Shown here in pieces: positions 17,631 through 28,200 of a DNA stretch of 64,000 nucleotides. This DNA comes from Alteromonadaceae bacterium M269 (lineage in GTDB: Bacteria > Pseudomonadota > Gammaproteobacteria > Enterobacterales > Alteromonadaceae). The stretch covers positions 186,001 through 250,000 of the forward strand of contig SMNZ01000002.1 of NCBI GenBank assembly GCA_004353515.1, written 5' to 3'. Under the pieces are notes generated by a model, which had not been told where the DNA came from, ran no database searches, and saw only the letters and a list, made by a program, of their open reading frames with translations. The number at the start of each line of letters is the position of its first letter. The first letter of the stretch is position 1. A program made the position numbers and the translations under genes.

Positions 17631-19142
17631 ATGATGGAATTTAGCGTTAAAAGCGGAAGCCCTGAGAAGCAGCGCAGTGCATGCATTGTTGTTGGTGTTT
17701 TTGAGCCTCGCCGCTTAACACCTGTTGCAGAACAGCTCGATGAGATCAGTGAAGGTTATATCAGTAATTTACTACGCCGTGGTGATCTCGAAGGTAAAGC
17801 CGGTCAAATGCTATTGTTGCATCATGTCCCTAATATTTTAAGTGAACGTGTTTTATTAGTCGGCTGTGGTAAAGAGCGCGAACTTGATGAGCGTCAATAC
17901 AAGCAAATTATCGCAAAAACAATCAGCACTCTGAATGAGACCGGTTCTATGGAAGCCGTTTGTTTCTTAACTGAGTTGCACGTTAAAGGCCGTGATATCT
18001 ACTGGAAAGTGCGCCAAGCAGTTGAAACCAGTCAAGATGCGCTATACACATTCCTACAGTTAAAAACTAAGAAAGGCGAGCCGCGTCGTCCACTACGTAA
18101 GATTGTTTTCAATGTTCCTACACGCCGCGAGTTGCCTATTGGCGAGCAAGCGATACATCACGGCTTAGCTGTTTCTGCGGGTATGAGTGTCTGTAAAGAC
18201 GTTGCGAACATGCCACCTAATATTTGTAATGCTGCGTATTTGCTAGAACAAGCGAAGAAGCTTGAAGACAATTACGATTCGGTCCGCGTTGAATCTGTTG
18301 GCGAGAAGAAAATGGAAGAGCTCGGTATGGGCTCATATCTAGCGGTTGGTCGTGGTTCGCATAACGAATCTATCATGAGTATTATCCATCACAATGGTGG
18401 AAAGCCTGATGAAGCGCCCATCGTACTTGTTGGTAAAGGCCTGACTTTCGATTCAGGTGGTATTTCTATCAAACCAGGTGAAGCCATGGATGAGATGAAA
18501 TATGACATGGGCGGAGCAGCCGGTGTACTTGGAACTATGCACACAGTGGCAGAGCTAAATCTGCCTATTAATGTAATTGGCGTTCTAGCTGGCTGTGAGA
18601 ATATGCCTGACGCTAATGCATATCGCCCTGGTGATATCTTGACCACAATGTCTGGTCAAACGGTTGAAGTACTCAATACCGATGCAGAAGGCCGTTTGGT
18701 TCTTTGCGATGCGCTGACTTATGTTGAGTGTTTTGAACCAGATACGGTTATTGATGTGGCTACATTAACTGGTGCCTGCGTTATCGCACTAGGTAAGCAT
18801 GCGACAGGATTAATGAGTAATCATAACCCATTGGCTCACGAACTACTTAATGCTTCTGAGCAAAGTGCAGATAAAGCTTGGCGCTTACCTTTGTGGGATG
18901 AATATCAGGAGCAGATTGAAAGCCCGTTTGCTGATATGGCGAACATCGGCGGTCGTCCTGCGGGCACAATTACAGCTGCTTGCTTCTTATCACGCTTTAC
19001 TAAGAAATATCACTGGGCACATATGGATGTTGCTGGTACGGCTTGGAATAGCGGTGGCAAGAATAAAGGGGCGACAGGTCGTCCTGTGCCAATGCTGTCT
19101 CAATTCCTAATGAATCGTGCCGGTATTGAAACTGAAGTTTAA
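17631..19142 (+). CDS. pepA: Leucyl aminopeptidase (M17)
   Basis: This is a 503-residue cytosolic metallo-aminopeptidase. The catalytic half carries the M17 marks: [17 protein letters not shown] with the metal-binding lysine near 269 and its aspartate, the [10 protein letters not shown] segment, and the signature [10 protein letters not shown] at about 349-358. The N-terminal macro-like domain (about 1-170) has normal length. PepA homologues also act as DNA-binding accessory proteins in plasmid resolution and carAB control; that role cannot be judged here. The start can be either of two adjacent ATGs (17631 or 17634). holC follows after 11 nt and then valS, a conserved gammaproteobacterial order. 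Confidence 0.95.
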   Translation: MMEFSVKSGSPEKQRSACIVVGVFEPRRLTPVAEQLDEISEGYISNLLRRGDLEGKAGQMLLLHHVPNILSERVLLVGCGKERELDERQYKQIIAKTISTLNETGSMEAVCFLTELHVKGRDIYWKVRQAVETSQDALYTFLQLKTKKGEPRRPLRKIVFNVPTRRELPIGEQAIHHGLAVSAGMSVCKDVANMPPNICNAAYLLEQAKKLEDNYDSVRVESVGEKKMEELGMGSYLAVGRGSHNESIMSIIHHNGGKPDEAPIVLVGKGLTFDSGGISIKPGEAMDEMKYDMGGAAGVLGTMHTVAELNLPINVIGVLAGCENMPDANAYRPGDILTTMSGQTVEVLNTDAEGRLVLCDALTYVECFEPDTVIDVATLTGACVIALGKHATGLMSNHNPLAHELLNASEQSADKAWRLPLWDEYQEQIESPFADMANIGGRPAGTITAACFLSRFTKKYHWAHMDVAGTAWNSGGKNKGATGRPVPMLSQFLMNRAGIETEV

Positions 19143-19153
19143 CGAATAAATTT

Positions 19154-19612
19154 ATGTCGCACGCTATATTTTATTTGCTAGAACAAGCAAGTGGAGACAC
19201 CGCAGCATCGCATTTCGATGCTGCTTGTCATGTTGCAGCTGAATGTTATAGCAATAAGCAAAAATGCCTTGTTTGGTGCGATAATCAGCAAGATGCTGAA
19301 CAAATAGATGAATTGCTATGGCAGCTACCGACTGAGCGGTTTGTTCCTCATAATCTGCTTGGAGATGGCCCGAAAGGCGGTGCCGCCGTTGAAATCACTT
19401 GGGAGACGCCAGCTCGCTCTAATCGCACAGTGTTGATTAATCTAGCGAGCGAAGCACCAAGCTTCAGTCGACAATTCAGGCAAGTGTTTGATTTTGTTCC
19501 AGCAGAAGAAAATCTTAAACAACAAGCTAGAAACAGATACAAATCCTATCGAGGGGCGGGAATTTCTCTCGACACCAAACCCTTTAATCAGGTTAATGCC
19601 CCGCAAGGGTAA
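19154..19612 (+). CDS. holC: DNA polymerase III chi subunit
   Basis: This 152-residue protein has the HolC pattern: IFYLLEQ at the start, ACHVAAECYSNKQKCLVWC, then DELLWQLPTERFVPHNL. This is the part that binds psi and links the clamp loader to SSB. The C-terminal 20 residues extend beyond the usual end of about 140. It lies between pepA and valS with short gaps, so it is probably co-transcribed with both. Confidence 0.93.
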   Translation: MSHAIFYLLEQASGDTAASHFDAACHVAAECYSNKQKCLVWCDNQQDAEQIDELLWQLPTERFVPHNLLGDGPKGGAAVEITWETPARSNRTVLINLASEAPSFSRQFRQVFDFVPAEENLKQQARNRYKSYRGAGISLDTKPFNQVNAPQG

Positions 19613-19636
19613 ACGAATTAACGAGTAATAGTAAAA

Positions 19637-22417
19637 ATGGATAAAACATTTAATCCACACGCGATTGAACAAGCTTTGTATAAAGCCTGGGAAGACAAAG
19701 GTTACTTTAAGCCTTTAGGTACCAAAGAGTCGCATCCTAATAACGATCCTTATTGCATCTTGTTGCCACCTCCAAATGTTACCGGCAGCCTGCATATGGG
19801 ACATGCGTTCCAGCACACCATCATGGACGCGTTAATTCGTTACCGCAGAATGAAAGGTGACAACACTTTATGGCAGTGCGGTACTGACCACGCGGGTATC
19901 GCTACGCAAATGGTTGTTGAGCGTCAATTGAATGCCGACGGTAAGAACAGACATGATTTGGGTCGTGAAGCTTTTGTTGACAAAATCTGGGAATGGAAAG
20001 AGCAGTCGGGTGGAACAATAACCAGCCAAATGCGACGCATGGGAACGTCAACGGACTGGAGCCGTGAAGCCTTCACCATGGACCCTAATTTGTCAGAAGC
20101 GGTACAGGAAGTTTTTGTTCAGTTACACGAAGAAGGCTTGATCTACCGTGGTAAGCGCCTTGTTAACTGGGACCCAGTATTACACACCGCTGTTTCTGAT
20201 CTCGAAGTACTGAATGAAGAAGAAAATGGTCACATGTGGCACATGCGCTATCCATTAGAAGATGGTAGTGATGCTCTTGTTGTTGCGACAACGAGGCCTG
20301 AAACCATGTTAGGTGATACTGCCGTTGCTGTGCATCCTGAAGATGAGCGTTACAAGCAATTTATCGGTAAAAAGATTAAGTTACCTCTGACCGACCGACT
20401 AATTCCTATCGTGGCAGACGACTATGTTGATATGGAGTTTGGTACAGGTTGTGTGAAAATCACACCAGCTCATGACTTTAATGACTATGAGTTAGGTAAA
20501 CGCCATGACTTGCCCATGATAAATGTATTCACGCACGATGCGAAAATGAATCATGAGGCACCAGAAGCTTATCGTGGATTAGACCGTTTTGATGCTCGGG
20601 CCAAGATTGTTGAAGATTTGGAAGCACAAGGCAGCTTGGTTAAAGTTGATGAACATAAATTGAAAGTACCGCGTGGGGATCGCACAGGCGCGGTTATCGA
20701 ACCTTATCTTACCAACCAATGGTATGTCGCTGTTGAGTCACTTGCCAAGCCGGCTATCGAAGCGGTTGAGAGTGGTGAAATTCGTTTTGTACCAGAAAAC
20801 TGGAATAAGACTTACTACCAGTGGATGTATAACATTCAAGATTGGTGTATCTCTCGCCAGTTGTGGTGGGGACACCGCATTCCTGCTTGGTTTGACGAAC
20901 AGGAAAACGTCTACGTTGGTCGTAATGAAGCTGAGGTTCGCGAGAAGCATGGCTTAGGTGATGATGTGGTTCTTCGTCAGGACGAAGATGTTCTGGATAC
21001 GTGGTTCTCATCAGCTCTATGGCCCTTTGCCACTATGGGTTGGCCTGAAAATACACCTGAATTAGAGACCTTTGTCCCAAGCTCTGTTTTGGTGACTGGC
21101 TTCGACATCATTTTCTTCTGGGTTGCCCGTATGATTATGATGACTAAGAAATTCACAGGTAAAATTCCGTTTAAAGATATCTATATCACAGGCCTTATTC
21201 GCGATGAACAAGGTAATAAGATGTCTAAGTCGAAAGGGAATGTCTTGGACCCTATCGATTTGATCGATGGTATTGACCTGGAATCTCTTGTAGCAAAACG
21301 CACCAGCGGCATGATGCAACCTAAAGCGGCGGCTAAGATAGAAAAACGTACTCGTGAGCAATTCAAAGACGGTATTGCCAGTTATGGTACTGATGCTCTT
21401 CGATTTACTTTCGCAGCTATGGCGTCGACTAGTCGTGATATTAACTTCGACCTTGGGCGTGTTGAGGGATATCGCAACTTCTGTAACAAGCTTTGGAATG
21501 CGTCTCGCTTTGTATTGATGAACACTGAGGAGTTCGATACAGGTAAAGACGGTGGTGAACTAGAGTTGAGTCTAGCTGATAAGTGGATATGGGCGAGATT
21601 CCAACAAACGTTGCAAGCTTTTGAAACTGCGTTGGAGGACTACCGTTTCGACCTAGCTGCTCAAGCTGTTTATGAGTTTACTTGGAATCAGTTCTGTGAC
21701 TGGTATCTTGAGCTTTCTAAGCCAGTATTGAATAACGACGCAAGTACAGACGCTCAGAAGCGCGGTACGCGCCATACGTTGGTTAATGTTCTAGAAAGTT
21801 TGTTGCGCTTGTTACATCCGATTATGCCGTTTATTACAGAAGAAATCTGGCAACGAGTAGCGCCTATGGCCGGAATTAATTCTGATAGCATCATGACGCA
21901 AGGCTTCCCGGCTGCTGAGGCAGCTGTCGATGAGCAGGTTGTTTCTGATATCGAATGGCTTAAAACCTTTATTGTTGGTATTCGTAATATTCGTGGCGAG
22001 ATGGATATCTCACCAAATAAGCCATTATCAGTATTACTTAAAAATGCAGATGATGAAGACAAGCGTCGTTTGGATATGACGAGAGAATTCTTGTCCAAAA
22101 TGGCAAAGCTTGAAGACATTCAGCATTTAGCTGCTGATGATAAAGGACCAGCATCTGCTACTGCGTTGGTTGGCGAAATGGAAGTCATGATTCCTATGGC
22201 AGGATTGATCGATAAAGAAGCTGAATTAGCGCGTATCAATAAAGCACTAGAGAAAATAAACAAGGACTTTGCTCGTACAGACGGTAAGTTAAAGAATGAG
22301 AACTTTGTCAGTAAGGCGCCAGCAGCGGTTATTGATAAAGAAAAAGCCAAACTGGCCGATTATCAATTACAGATTGATAAACTGATGGAACAGAAGCAGA
22401 CGATAGAATCGCTGTAA
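19637..22417 (+). CDS. valS: Valyl-tRNA synthetase
   Basis: This is a 926-residue class Ia synthetase that charges tRNA-Val. The HIGH motif is HMGH in [13 protein letters not shown] (from about residue 53) and the KMSKS motif is NKMSKSKGN (from about 528). The editing domain lies between ([17 protein letters not shown]), and the C-terminal arm is coiled coil ([16 protein letters not shown]). Between [13 protein letters not shown] and the next core block is a short helical segment ([15 protein letters not shown]) seen in many proteobacterial ValS. It is last in pepA-holC-valS and is followed by a strong terminator. Confidence 0.97.
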   Translation: MDKTFNPHAIEQALYKAWEDKGYFKPLGTKESHPNNDPYCILLPPPNVTGSLHMGHAFQHTIMDALIRYRRMKGDNTLWQCGTDHAGIATQMVVERQLNADGKNRHDLGREAFVDKIWEWKEQSGGTITSQMRRMGTSTDWSREAFTMDPNLSEAVQEVFVQLHEEGLIYRGKRLVNWDPVLHTAVSDLEVLNEEENGHMWHMRYPLEDGSDALVVATTRPETMLGDTAVAVHPEDERYKQFIGKKIKLPLTDRLIPIVADDYVDMEFGTGCVKITPAHDFNDYELGKRHDLPMINVFTHDAKMNHEAPEAYRGLDRFDARAKIVEDLEAQGSLVKVDEHKLKVPRGDRTGAVIEPYLTNQWYVAVESLAKPAIEAVESGEIRFVPENWNKTYYQWMYNIQDWCISRQLWWGHRIPAWFDEQENVYVGRNEAEVREKHGLGDDVVLRQDEDVLDTWFSSALWPFATMGWPENTPELETFVPSSVLVTGFDIIFFWVARMIMMTKKFTGKIPFKDIYITGLIRDEQGNKMSKSKGNVLDPIDLIDGIDLESLVAKRTSGMMQPKAAAKIEKRTREQFKDGIASYGTDALRFTFAAMASTSRDINFDLGRVEGYRNFCNKLWNASRFVLMNTEEFDTGKDGGELELSLADKWIWARFQQTLQAFETALEDYRFDLAAQAVYEFTWNQFCDWYLELSKPVLNNDASTDAQKRGTRHTLVNVLESLLRLLHPIMPFITEEIWQRVAPMAGINSDSIMTQGFPAAEAAVDEQVVSDIEWLKTFIVGIRNIRGEMDISPNKPLSVLLKNADDEDKRRLDMTREFLSKMAKLEDIQHLAADDKGPASATALVGEMEVMIPMAGLIDKEAELARINKALEKINKDFARTDGKLKNENFVSKAPAAVIDKEKAKLADYQLQIDKLMEQKQTIESL

Positions 22418-22445
22418 TTTAATTAAAAGGACTCAGGTTAAGGAA

Positions 22446-22473
22446 GCCGCATAGCAATATGCGGCTTTTTTGT
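22446..22473 (+). terminator. Rho-independent terminator after valS
   Basis: GCCGCATA (22446-22453), loop GCAA, and TATGCGGC (22458-22465) are followed by TTTTTTGTTT. The stem is a perfect 8 bp. Confidence 0.92.
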
Positions 22474-22706
22474 TTATGGGTTGGGCAAAATAGTTAGACG
22501 AATTAATTAGACGACAAAACATTGCGTCACGTGATCTGATGAGTGATGATTAGATAAACAACTTTAGCTATAAATCCATACAAAGTTACAATCTGGCGTT
22601 GAGCATAGGTATTTATTTATGGATGAAATACTTTGCTAGTCGTGCCACCTGAGACTGCATTTTCGTGTAAGATTTGTTGCTATAACCACAGTATTGATAG
22701 GTGCTT

Positions 22707-23525
22707 ATGAAAAACTTGCTATTTATCTTTGCCATCATCGCCATTTTGCCTTTTGCGTCAGACGCTAAAGATAAAAAACCGACAACAAGAGAAATGGATC
22801 GCATCAATTGGATGGAGTTCAAAGAGCTTGTTCCTGATCAGATTGATACTGTGTTATTGCCGACAGGGACACTTGAGCCACACGGTGTTGCTAATAATGG
22901 TGCTGACAACACAGCGCCTTGGGCGATTTCTAAGACGATTGCAGAGCGTACGAACGCTATGATTGCTCCAACACTTGCATATGGCATGACGGGAAGCCTC
23001 GCGGCTTATCCAGGTGCGTTCAAGATGAGTGAAGAAGTCTATAGACCTTTTGTTAAAGAAATTATGGAAGGTTTGGTTAAGAACAAATTTAAAACCTTAA
23101 TCATTATTAACGGTCATGGCGGTGGTCAAACAGCTGTGCTTAAGTCTGTGGCAGCTGAGATTGCTAATGAATATCAAGTGCGAACCTTGGTTATTAATTG
23201 GTGGTCGTTTGCTGCTGATGTTACTGAGGAAGTCTTCGGAGAAAACGGCGGTCATGCTGGTTGGAATGAAAATGCCTTTATACAAGCGATTGACCCAAGC
23301 CTTGTTCATGAAGACAAATACAGTGATAAGCTGGCGACACCTTACCCTCAAAATGGTAGCTGGGCTGCAACACCCTTCCCATCATCGATTGGCTTGTATA
23401 AAGAAGGGGAAGGTTATATTAAATTTGATCAAAAACTGGCCGATGAATACTACGAAAAAGTCACAGATAAGCTAGCTGACTTTATTGTAAAAATAAAAGC
23501 AAAGTGGGATTTGGCAGGACTTTAG
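22707..23525 (+). CDS. Exported creatininase-family amidohydrolase
   Basis: From the ATG at 22707 this is a 272-residue protein with a short signal peptide (KNLLFIFAIIAILPFASDA). The creatininase fold is shown by LLPTGTLEPHGVANNGADN near the start (glutamate, histidine and aspartate metal ligands), IIINGHGGGQTAVLK in the middle and GGHAGWNENAF later. Family members cleave cyclic amides such as creatinine or act in F420 and riboflavin-related pathways. Most are cytoplasmic, so the signal peptide is a notable variation and points to a periplasmic substrate. The gene is monocistronic or weakly linked to the next gene 92 bp downstream. The substrate is unknown. Confidence 0.85.
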   Translation: MKNLLFIFAIIAILPFASDAKDKKPTTREMDRINWMEFKELVPDQIDTVLLPTGTLEPHGVANNGADNTAPWAISKTIAERTNAMIAPTLAYGMTGSLAAYPGAFKMSEEVYRPFVKEIMEGLVKNKFKTLIIINGHGGGQTAVLKSVAAEIANEYQVRTLVINWWSFAADVTEEVFGENGGHAGWNENAFIQAIDPSLVHEDKYSDKLATPYPQNGSWAATPFPSSIGLYKEGEGYIKFDQKLADEYYEKVTDKLADFIVKIKAKWDLAGL

Positions 23526-23617
23526 AGACTGCTTTCTGATGTCTTAGTTGGATGTTGAACTTCATTGGTCTTGGTCTAACATTGATTTGTAACTTATTGG
23601 AATTGTGAAGTAGGTAT

Positions 23618-25213
23618 ATGACAAAAAAAGATAGGCGATGGGGGAAAATCACTATTGTGATCATTTCCATCATTGGCTTTATCGGATTGAGCTTTCAGGC
23701 TATTAGCCAAGAAGAAGCGGTTAGGGAGTTTAGTTCCAATACAAAGAGAGCAACTATTATTTATGCTGCTGACTTGCCGGTAATCAATGATAAACAATCA
23801 GGGGATTATGCGCAGTTAGCGACACTCCTAAAAGAACATAGACAGCAGCCTACAAGTACCTTTTTCCTCTTTGGCGGACGAAGCATAGGTCCTAGTCCTA
23901 TGGCTGTTTTTGATCGTGGTTCCCATATCATTGATATTCTCAACAGCTTAGAACCTGATGCTTATTCTGTCGCTAATCGTGAATTCAGCTACTTTGAAGA
24001 TGAACTGTCATTACGTGCTTTTGAAGCAGCTTTTCCTATGGTGGCCAGCAACCTGACAGACTCTTTGACGCAAAAGAACTTAGAGGGCTTGGTCGACTAT
24101 GCGGTTATTCAAAAGGGCGATGTACGTATTGGCGTTATCTCTGCTCTTCATGAATCTGTTATTGAGGAATATCGTTTAAACCGGATTGTTATCAAAGATC
24201 CTGTCAATGCTATTACCGATGTTGCCAATAAACTGAGACGCGAAAATGTTGATGTTGTTATCTTGCTTTACCCTTATACCTTCGATTTTTTCGAAGCTGA
24301 AGACAGCATTAATATGATTGAGCAATTGCATAAGGATAATGTGATTGATGTTAGCCTTAGTGCAGACCCTGATATCAGTTTGGCCAACCTGACATCCTCT
24401 GTAGAACACCCGAACAATGTTTTTTTAGATAAAGCAGGGCAAGTGGCAGTTATTGATCTGACTCTTGAAAAGGGGAAGCAGGGCAAAACAGACGTGAACA
24501 TTCAATGGGAAGAACAGTTTCTGCGTAATATTCCTTCTGAAGAAAATGTGAAGCGACAGGTAGAAGGTTATAGCAATCGTTTAGACCGTTTATTGGGTGA
24601 AGAGTTAGGGGTCGTAACGACTGAACTAGATACGACTCGACTCACCGTTAGAACAAAAGAGAATGCGTTTGGTAACTTTGTTGTTGATGCTGTGAGACGT
24701 TATGCCGGAGCGGATATCGGGCTTATTAATGGTGGTGTTATTCGTGGTGAGAAACATTACTCTCCGAATACAACATTAACTCGGCGTGATATTGCGATAG
24801 AGCTGCCATTTAGAAGCCATGTCGTGGTGACAGAGGTTTCTGGCAAACAACTCTGGAATGCGATAGAGAATGGATTAAGTACGGTTGAAGAAGTAAAGGG
24901 AAGGTTCCCTTTGGTGTCAGGCTTAAGTGTTCAATACGATAGCTCTAAACAGCCTGGAAGTAGAGTCGGTTCTATTTTGGTGGAGGGAAAACCTCTGGAG
25001 TTTGGCAAGAGCTATTCACTTGCCACCACCGATTACCTTGTTGAAGGTGGTGATGGTTATTCATCATTGGTTGATTCGACAGGGTACGATAAAAAGAAAA
25101 GTGTGGTACCGCTTGTTTCTGACATAGTCATCAACGAAATTCGATTACATGGACGAATTTCCCCGGTTGTAGAAAACCGTATTGTGGATAATTCCCCTGA
25201 AAATGCTGAGTGA
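23618..25213 (+). CDS. 5'-nucleotidase / UshA-like exported protein with degenerate phosphoesterase site
   Basis: This 531-residue protein has an N-terminal hydrophobic signal or anchor (about 11-31). Residues 45-300 occupy the metallophosphoesterase position and 330-520 the 5'-nucleotidase C-terminal domain. The C-terminal domain is well kept: GNFVVDAVRRYAGADIGLINGG, ELPFRSHVVV and YLVEGGDGYSSL. The N-terminal metal-site motifs are not. The usual D-x-H segment reads AADLPVI, the GD segment reads GGRS, GNHEF reads ANREF, and the later histidine motif reads LLYPYTF. It is therefore probably not an active metallophosphatase and may bind nucleotides or have a structural role. It precedes a diguanylate cyclase gene by only a few bases. 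Confidence 0.8.
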   Translation: MTKKDRRWGKITIVIISIIGFIGLSFQAISQEEAVREFSSNTKRATIIYAADLPVINDKQSGDYAQLATLLKEHRQQPTSTFFLFGGRSIGPSPMAVFDRGSHIIDILNSLEPDAYSVANREFSYFEDELSLRAFEAAFPMVASNLTDSLTQKNLEGLVDYAVIQKGDVRIGVISALHESVIEEYRLNRIVIKDPVNAITDVANKLRRENVDVVILLYPYTFDFFEAEDSINMIEQLHKDNVIDVSLSADPDISLANLTSSVEHPNNVFLDKAGQVAVIDLTLEKGKQGKTDVNIQWEEQFLRNIPSEENVKRQVEGYSNRLDRLLGEELGVVTTELDTTRLTVRTKENAFGNFVVDAVRRYAGADIGLINGGVIRGEKHYSPNTTLTRRDIAIELPFRSHVVVTEVSGKQLWNAIENGLSTVEEVKGRFPLVSGLSVQYDSSKQPGSRVGSILVEGKPLEFGKSYSLATTDYLVEGGDGYSSLVDSTGYDKKKSVVPLVSDIVINEIRLHGRISPVVENRIVDNSPENAE

Positions 25214-25217
25214 CGGA

Positions 25218-26918
25218 ATGGATATCAATCAAAGTAACCGTAAGTTGTTAGCTCGTTCCAAAGAGAAAAGGAGACTTTCACTCAAGAGTGTTTTTTGGAT
25301 TACACTTGTTGGTCCATTGATTCTGTTTGTTGTGGCGTCCGTCATGATGTATTTGAGACTTAATGGCTTTCAAAACATCCTGTTGGAAGTGACACATCGC
25401 TCACTGCCTTCAATGACAAAAGCCGCTGAGATTGCGAATCATGCCAATACACTTTCTTATATTACGCAAGGGCTTTCGACATCATCGACTGAGGCATCTA
25501 GAAACATATTTTATCAGCAAGTTGAAGGCGAGATTGCCAATATAGAAGCCTTAACACGTGACCAGATCGATAATGCCTATGTATCCACTCAACTACCTGC
25601 CATTCGCCGTGAGTTAAGTGAGTTAAACGAGCTGGTGATGCAAAGCCTTGAGCTCAATAAAACGCTACAGCAACGTATTGATGAAGTTTATGACGCTAAT
25701 GAGAAAGCACATGGCTTAATTGGGTTGAATGAGACAGGAAGTCGTTTTTCCATTGAGTTTCAAGCTTGGTCAATTTCTTATCTTGAAACTGTAGCGATCA
25801 TGGCGCAAGTAACGACATCAAATAGATTGCATCAGATAAGGCAGTTTTCTGAAGAGATTGAGCAGAAGCTTGATTTGTTAGAGCTACAAGCAACTAAAAC
25901 CCCTGAAGAATCTCGAGATGCAGCTATGCGCTATACCAGCTTGTTGAGAAGCTTACTCACTGGTAACGAAGGCGTTGTTGGATTACGAGTTGAACAATTG
26001 CGTGTTATTGGTAGAACTACAGGCCGTGGGAATTTTGTTCGAAACTTAGTGTTGGATTTTGCTCGTTTTTTGGATTTCAAAACGGTTGAGCTAAACAATC
26101 GCATAAGCGATTCAGCAAACCGTACGATAGGGTTTGTAGAACAACAGACCATTATCGTTTTTGTGTTGTCTCTTATCTCCATCAGTATTTTCCTGATTGC
26201 AGTGACTATTATTTTAAGACGCGTTGTTGGTCGACTGATAACGCTGGACACTATAGTGAAAAGCCGTTTAGAAGGCACTCACTGCGACAAGAAGATTACC
26301 GGAAATGATGAGATATCTGATATCGCTACAACCTTCGATATATTTACATCGACAATAGAAGAGCAGAAAAGAGCGCTGGTTGAACTTTCATTACTCGATA
26401 GTTTAACTGGTATTGCCAATAGGCGTGCTATGGACGAGCGATTGCTGCACGAGCTCCAAATGTCGGCACGGAATCAATATACTGTTTCAGCTCTTCTGGT
26501 TGATGTGGACTTCTTTAAGCTCTATAACGATACCTATGGGCATGCTGCAGGTGATGAATGCCTTAAGCAAGTTGCACAGATCTTAAAGGCCCTCATGATG
26601 CGCAAAACGGACTTTGTTGCACGTTATGGCGGAGAGGAGTTTGTTTGTGTCTTACCTAATGTTGATGAGAATGGTGCTGAGTTTGTCGCTAAGAGCATTA
26701 TTCAAGCGATGGAAGAGGCTAAGATTCCTCATAAAGGCAGCAAAATAGTAGACTACCTTACAGTTAGTATTGGTATTGCAACGACTGAAACTGATGCTAC
26801 CTTAAATGCTGACCAATTACTTAGTTGTGCCGACAAGGCGCTTTATTGTGCTAAGGATAAGGGACGTAACGGTTATTTTAATTATCGTTGCGTTAAGAAA
26901 ATGGAACCTAAATCTTAA
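25218..26918 (+). CDS. Membrane diguanylate cyclase (GGDEF)
   Basis: I prefer the ATG at 25218, 4 nt after the stop of the preceding gene, giving 566 residues. The layout is a membrane helix near 29-49, a long helical periplasmic sensor region (about 50-300), a second helix near 312-332, a HAMP-like linker, then the GGDEF domain. The active loop is GGEEF (471-475) and an inhibitory I-site RKTD sits five residues before it, so c-di-GMP synthesis with product inhibition is expected. Substrate residues such as DVDFFKLYND are intact. No EAL domain. Tight linkage to the UshA-like exported protein suggests that protein could feed a periplasmic signal to the cyclase (inference). Confidence 0.92.
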   Translation: MDINQSNRKLLARSKEKRRLSLKSVFWITLVGPLILFVVASVMMYLRLNGFQNILLEVTHRSLPSMTKAAEIANHANTLSYITQGLSTSSTEASRNIFYQQVEGEIANIEALTRDQIDNAYVSTQLPAIRRELSELNELVMQSLELNKTLQQRIDEVYDANEKAHGLIGLNETGSRFSIEFQAWSISYLETVAIMAQVTTSNRLHQIRQFSEEIEQKLDLLELQATKTPEESRDAAMRYTSLLRSLLTGNEGVVGLRVEQLRVIGRTTGRGNFVRNLVLDFARFLDFKTVELNNRISDSANRTIGFVEQQTIIVFVLSLISISIFLIAVTIILRRVVGRLITLDTIVKSRLEGTHCDKKITGNDEISDIATTFDIFTSTIEEQKRALVELSLLDSLTGIANRRAMDERLLHELQMSARNQYTVSALLVDVDFFKLYNDTYGHAAGDECLKQVAQILKALMMRKTDFVARYGGEEFVCVLPNVDENGAEFVAKSIIQAMEEAKIPHKGSKIVDYLTVSIGIATTETDATLNADQLLSCADKALYCAKDKGRNGYFNYRCVKKMEPKS

Positions 26919-27344
26919 GTCGATCTAAGTTTTTTTACCGACTTTTATTCAACATATCTCCCCTTTTTAACGATAAGCGAAAGGCTCCCTTCTCACCTTG
27001 TTGTGAGTTGTGAACTTTTGCTTTGATCTTTGGCTGTAAGTCTTAGCAGCCCATATTCCGATTACACGCTTATCTGCGCCGACTTTCTTATGATTAAAAT
27101 TTACAATTGGTATGTTTATATTGGTATGTTTGCTTTCTTGTTGTTAACATTTTTAAAATTTTATTGATCATTTTTTAACATTAATGGTAATGTAATTACA
27201 CGCAATGATTTAAATTGGTATGTTTTAATGCTTTTACCAATTTTGAGTTGCTAGTTGATGCGAATAAATCACTTCGAAATTAGCTACCCATGATTTTATG
27301 GCGTGAGTATGAACTGAGTTTGCCTATTGGGTTTAGGAGAAAGT
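26919..27344. promoter_or_regulatory. Upstream region of the lyase genes with repeated TTGGTAT boxes
   Basis: This 426-bp non-coding stretch carries three TTGGTAT boxes in the same orientation (27108-27114, 27122-27128, 27215-27221), the first two 14 bp apart. The third is paired with an inverted TTACCAA (27234-27240). Two more copies flank the next intergenic gap (ATACCAA at 28087-28093 and TTGGTAT at 28158-28164). TTGGTAT/ATACCAA is the half-site type used by several uronate-responsive GntR regulators. The assignment to such a regulator is inference; no regulator gene lies beside the lyases. Confidence 0.6.
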
Positions 27345-28061
27345 ATGAAAATGCAGTCTAGATATTTCGTGTACATCACAGTCTTATTTGCCGCACTTTT
27401 TGCGCATTCCACTTCGATGGCTTTCGCTCAGGGTTTTGCAAATATTCAGTGGAACATAGATACCAGTAATACACCCCGCCAGGATAAAAGTGGTAGCGGA
27501 AGAACACCGAGTACCAGTGGCGCAACTAATAACCCAGGAAATTTCCAGTTCGAAATATCTACAACTAGCACGTCAGGAACTCAGCGACAGGAATTTTTGT
27601 ACGAGCGCCGCAACGGCTACCACCGCTTTAGCGGTGAGTTCAGGATAGATTCAAGGCAGCCTAACTTTGATCGTGTCTCGGTTGCGCAAACGCATGACGA
27701 TCAGACTGGGTCAGCAGGTGTGTTCTCAATTTATCAGGTTCGCCGCAATGGTGGTGGGTACGTTTTTGGCGTTCAAGGCGATACAACTGAAGCCCGTAAC
27801 GGTTATAGCGTATTTGATACCGTTGAGTTTGATTTAGACCGATGGTATCGCCTGGACACCCGCACGTTCAGTAGCACGAGAGATGGGAGCTTCGAAGTAG
27901 CGCAGCTCTTCGATAGTAATGGTCGACTAATTTGGGAAGAGACGATCTTTGGTGGTGGGGAAAATCGACAGTACAAGAAGGTTGGAGCATATCGACTCAC
28001 AAATGGTTTTGGCCGAGTCATTGTTGATTGGCGAAGGATGAGGTTCTACACAGGGCAATAA
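27345..28061 (+). CDS. Secreted beta-sandwich protein, lyase-like
   Basis: The start is the ATG at 27345 with AGGAGA 4 nt upstream, giving 238 residues. It has a signal peptide to about residue 29 (cleavage near MAFA-QG). The mature part is beta-rich, with RNGYHRFSGEFRID, VSVAQTHDD and FDLDRWYRLDTRTF, the strand pattern of jelly-roll polysaccharide lyases and related carbohydrate-binding folds. The Q-T-H segment could be the counterpart of the QIH/QVH motif of alginate lyases. It sits 140 bp before a PL7 alginate lyase on the same strand and shares the same type of upstream boxes. I cannot assign a lyase family with confidence. Confidence 0.6.
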   Translation: MKMQSRYFVYITVLFAALFAHSTSMAFAQGFANIQWNIDTSNTPRQDKSGSGRTPSTSGATNNPGNFQFEISTTSTSGTQRQEFLYERRNGYHRFSGEFRIDSRQPNFDRVSVAQTHDDQTGSAGVFSIYQVRRNGGGYVFGVQGDTTEARNGYSVFDTVEFDLDRWYRLDTRTFSSTRDGSFEVAQLFDSNGRLIWEETIFGGGENRQYKKVGAYRLTNGFGRVIVDWRRMRFYTGQ

Positions 28062-28200
28062 GCTCATTTTTTAACTTTTATTTGTTATACCAATTTCTAG
28101 TTTTGGTTTGTTGTTTTGTCTTGTTGTTGTGTTGCGAGCTAGAGCTGCTTCTTGAAGTTGGTATGCGATATCGATACTTAGAATAAATAAGGTTCTTGAT

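Noticed and set aside
20738-21366. Several open frames antisense to valS
   Set aside because: They lack ribosome sites and family motifs, and the sense frame is a complete valyl-tRNA synthetase.
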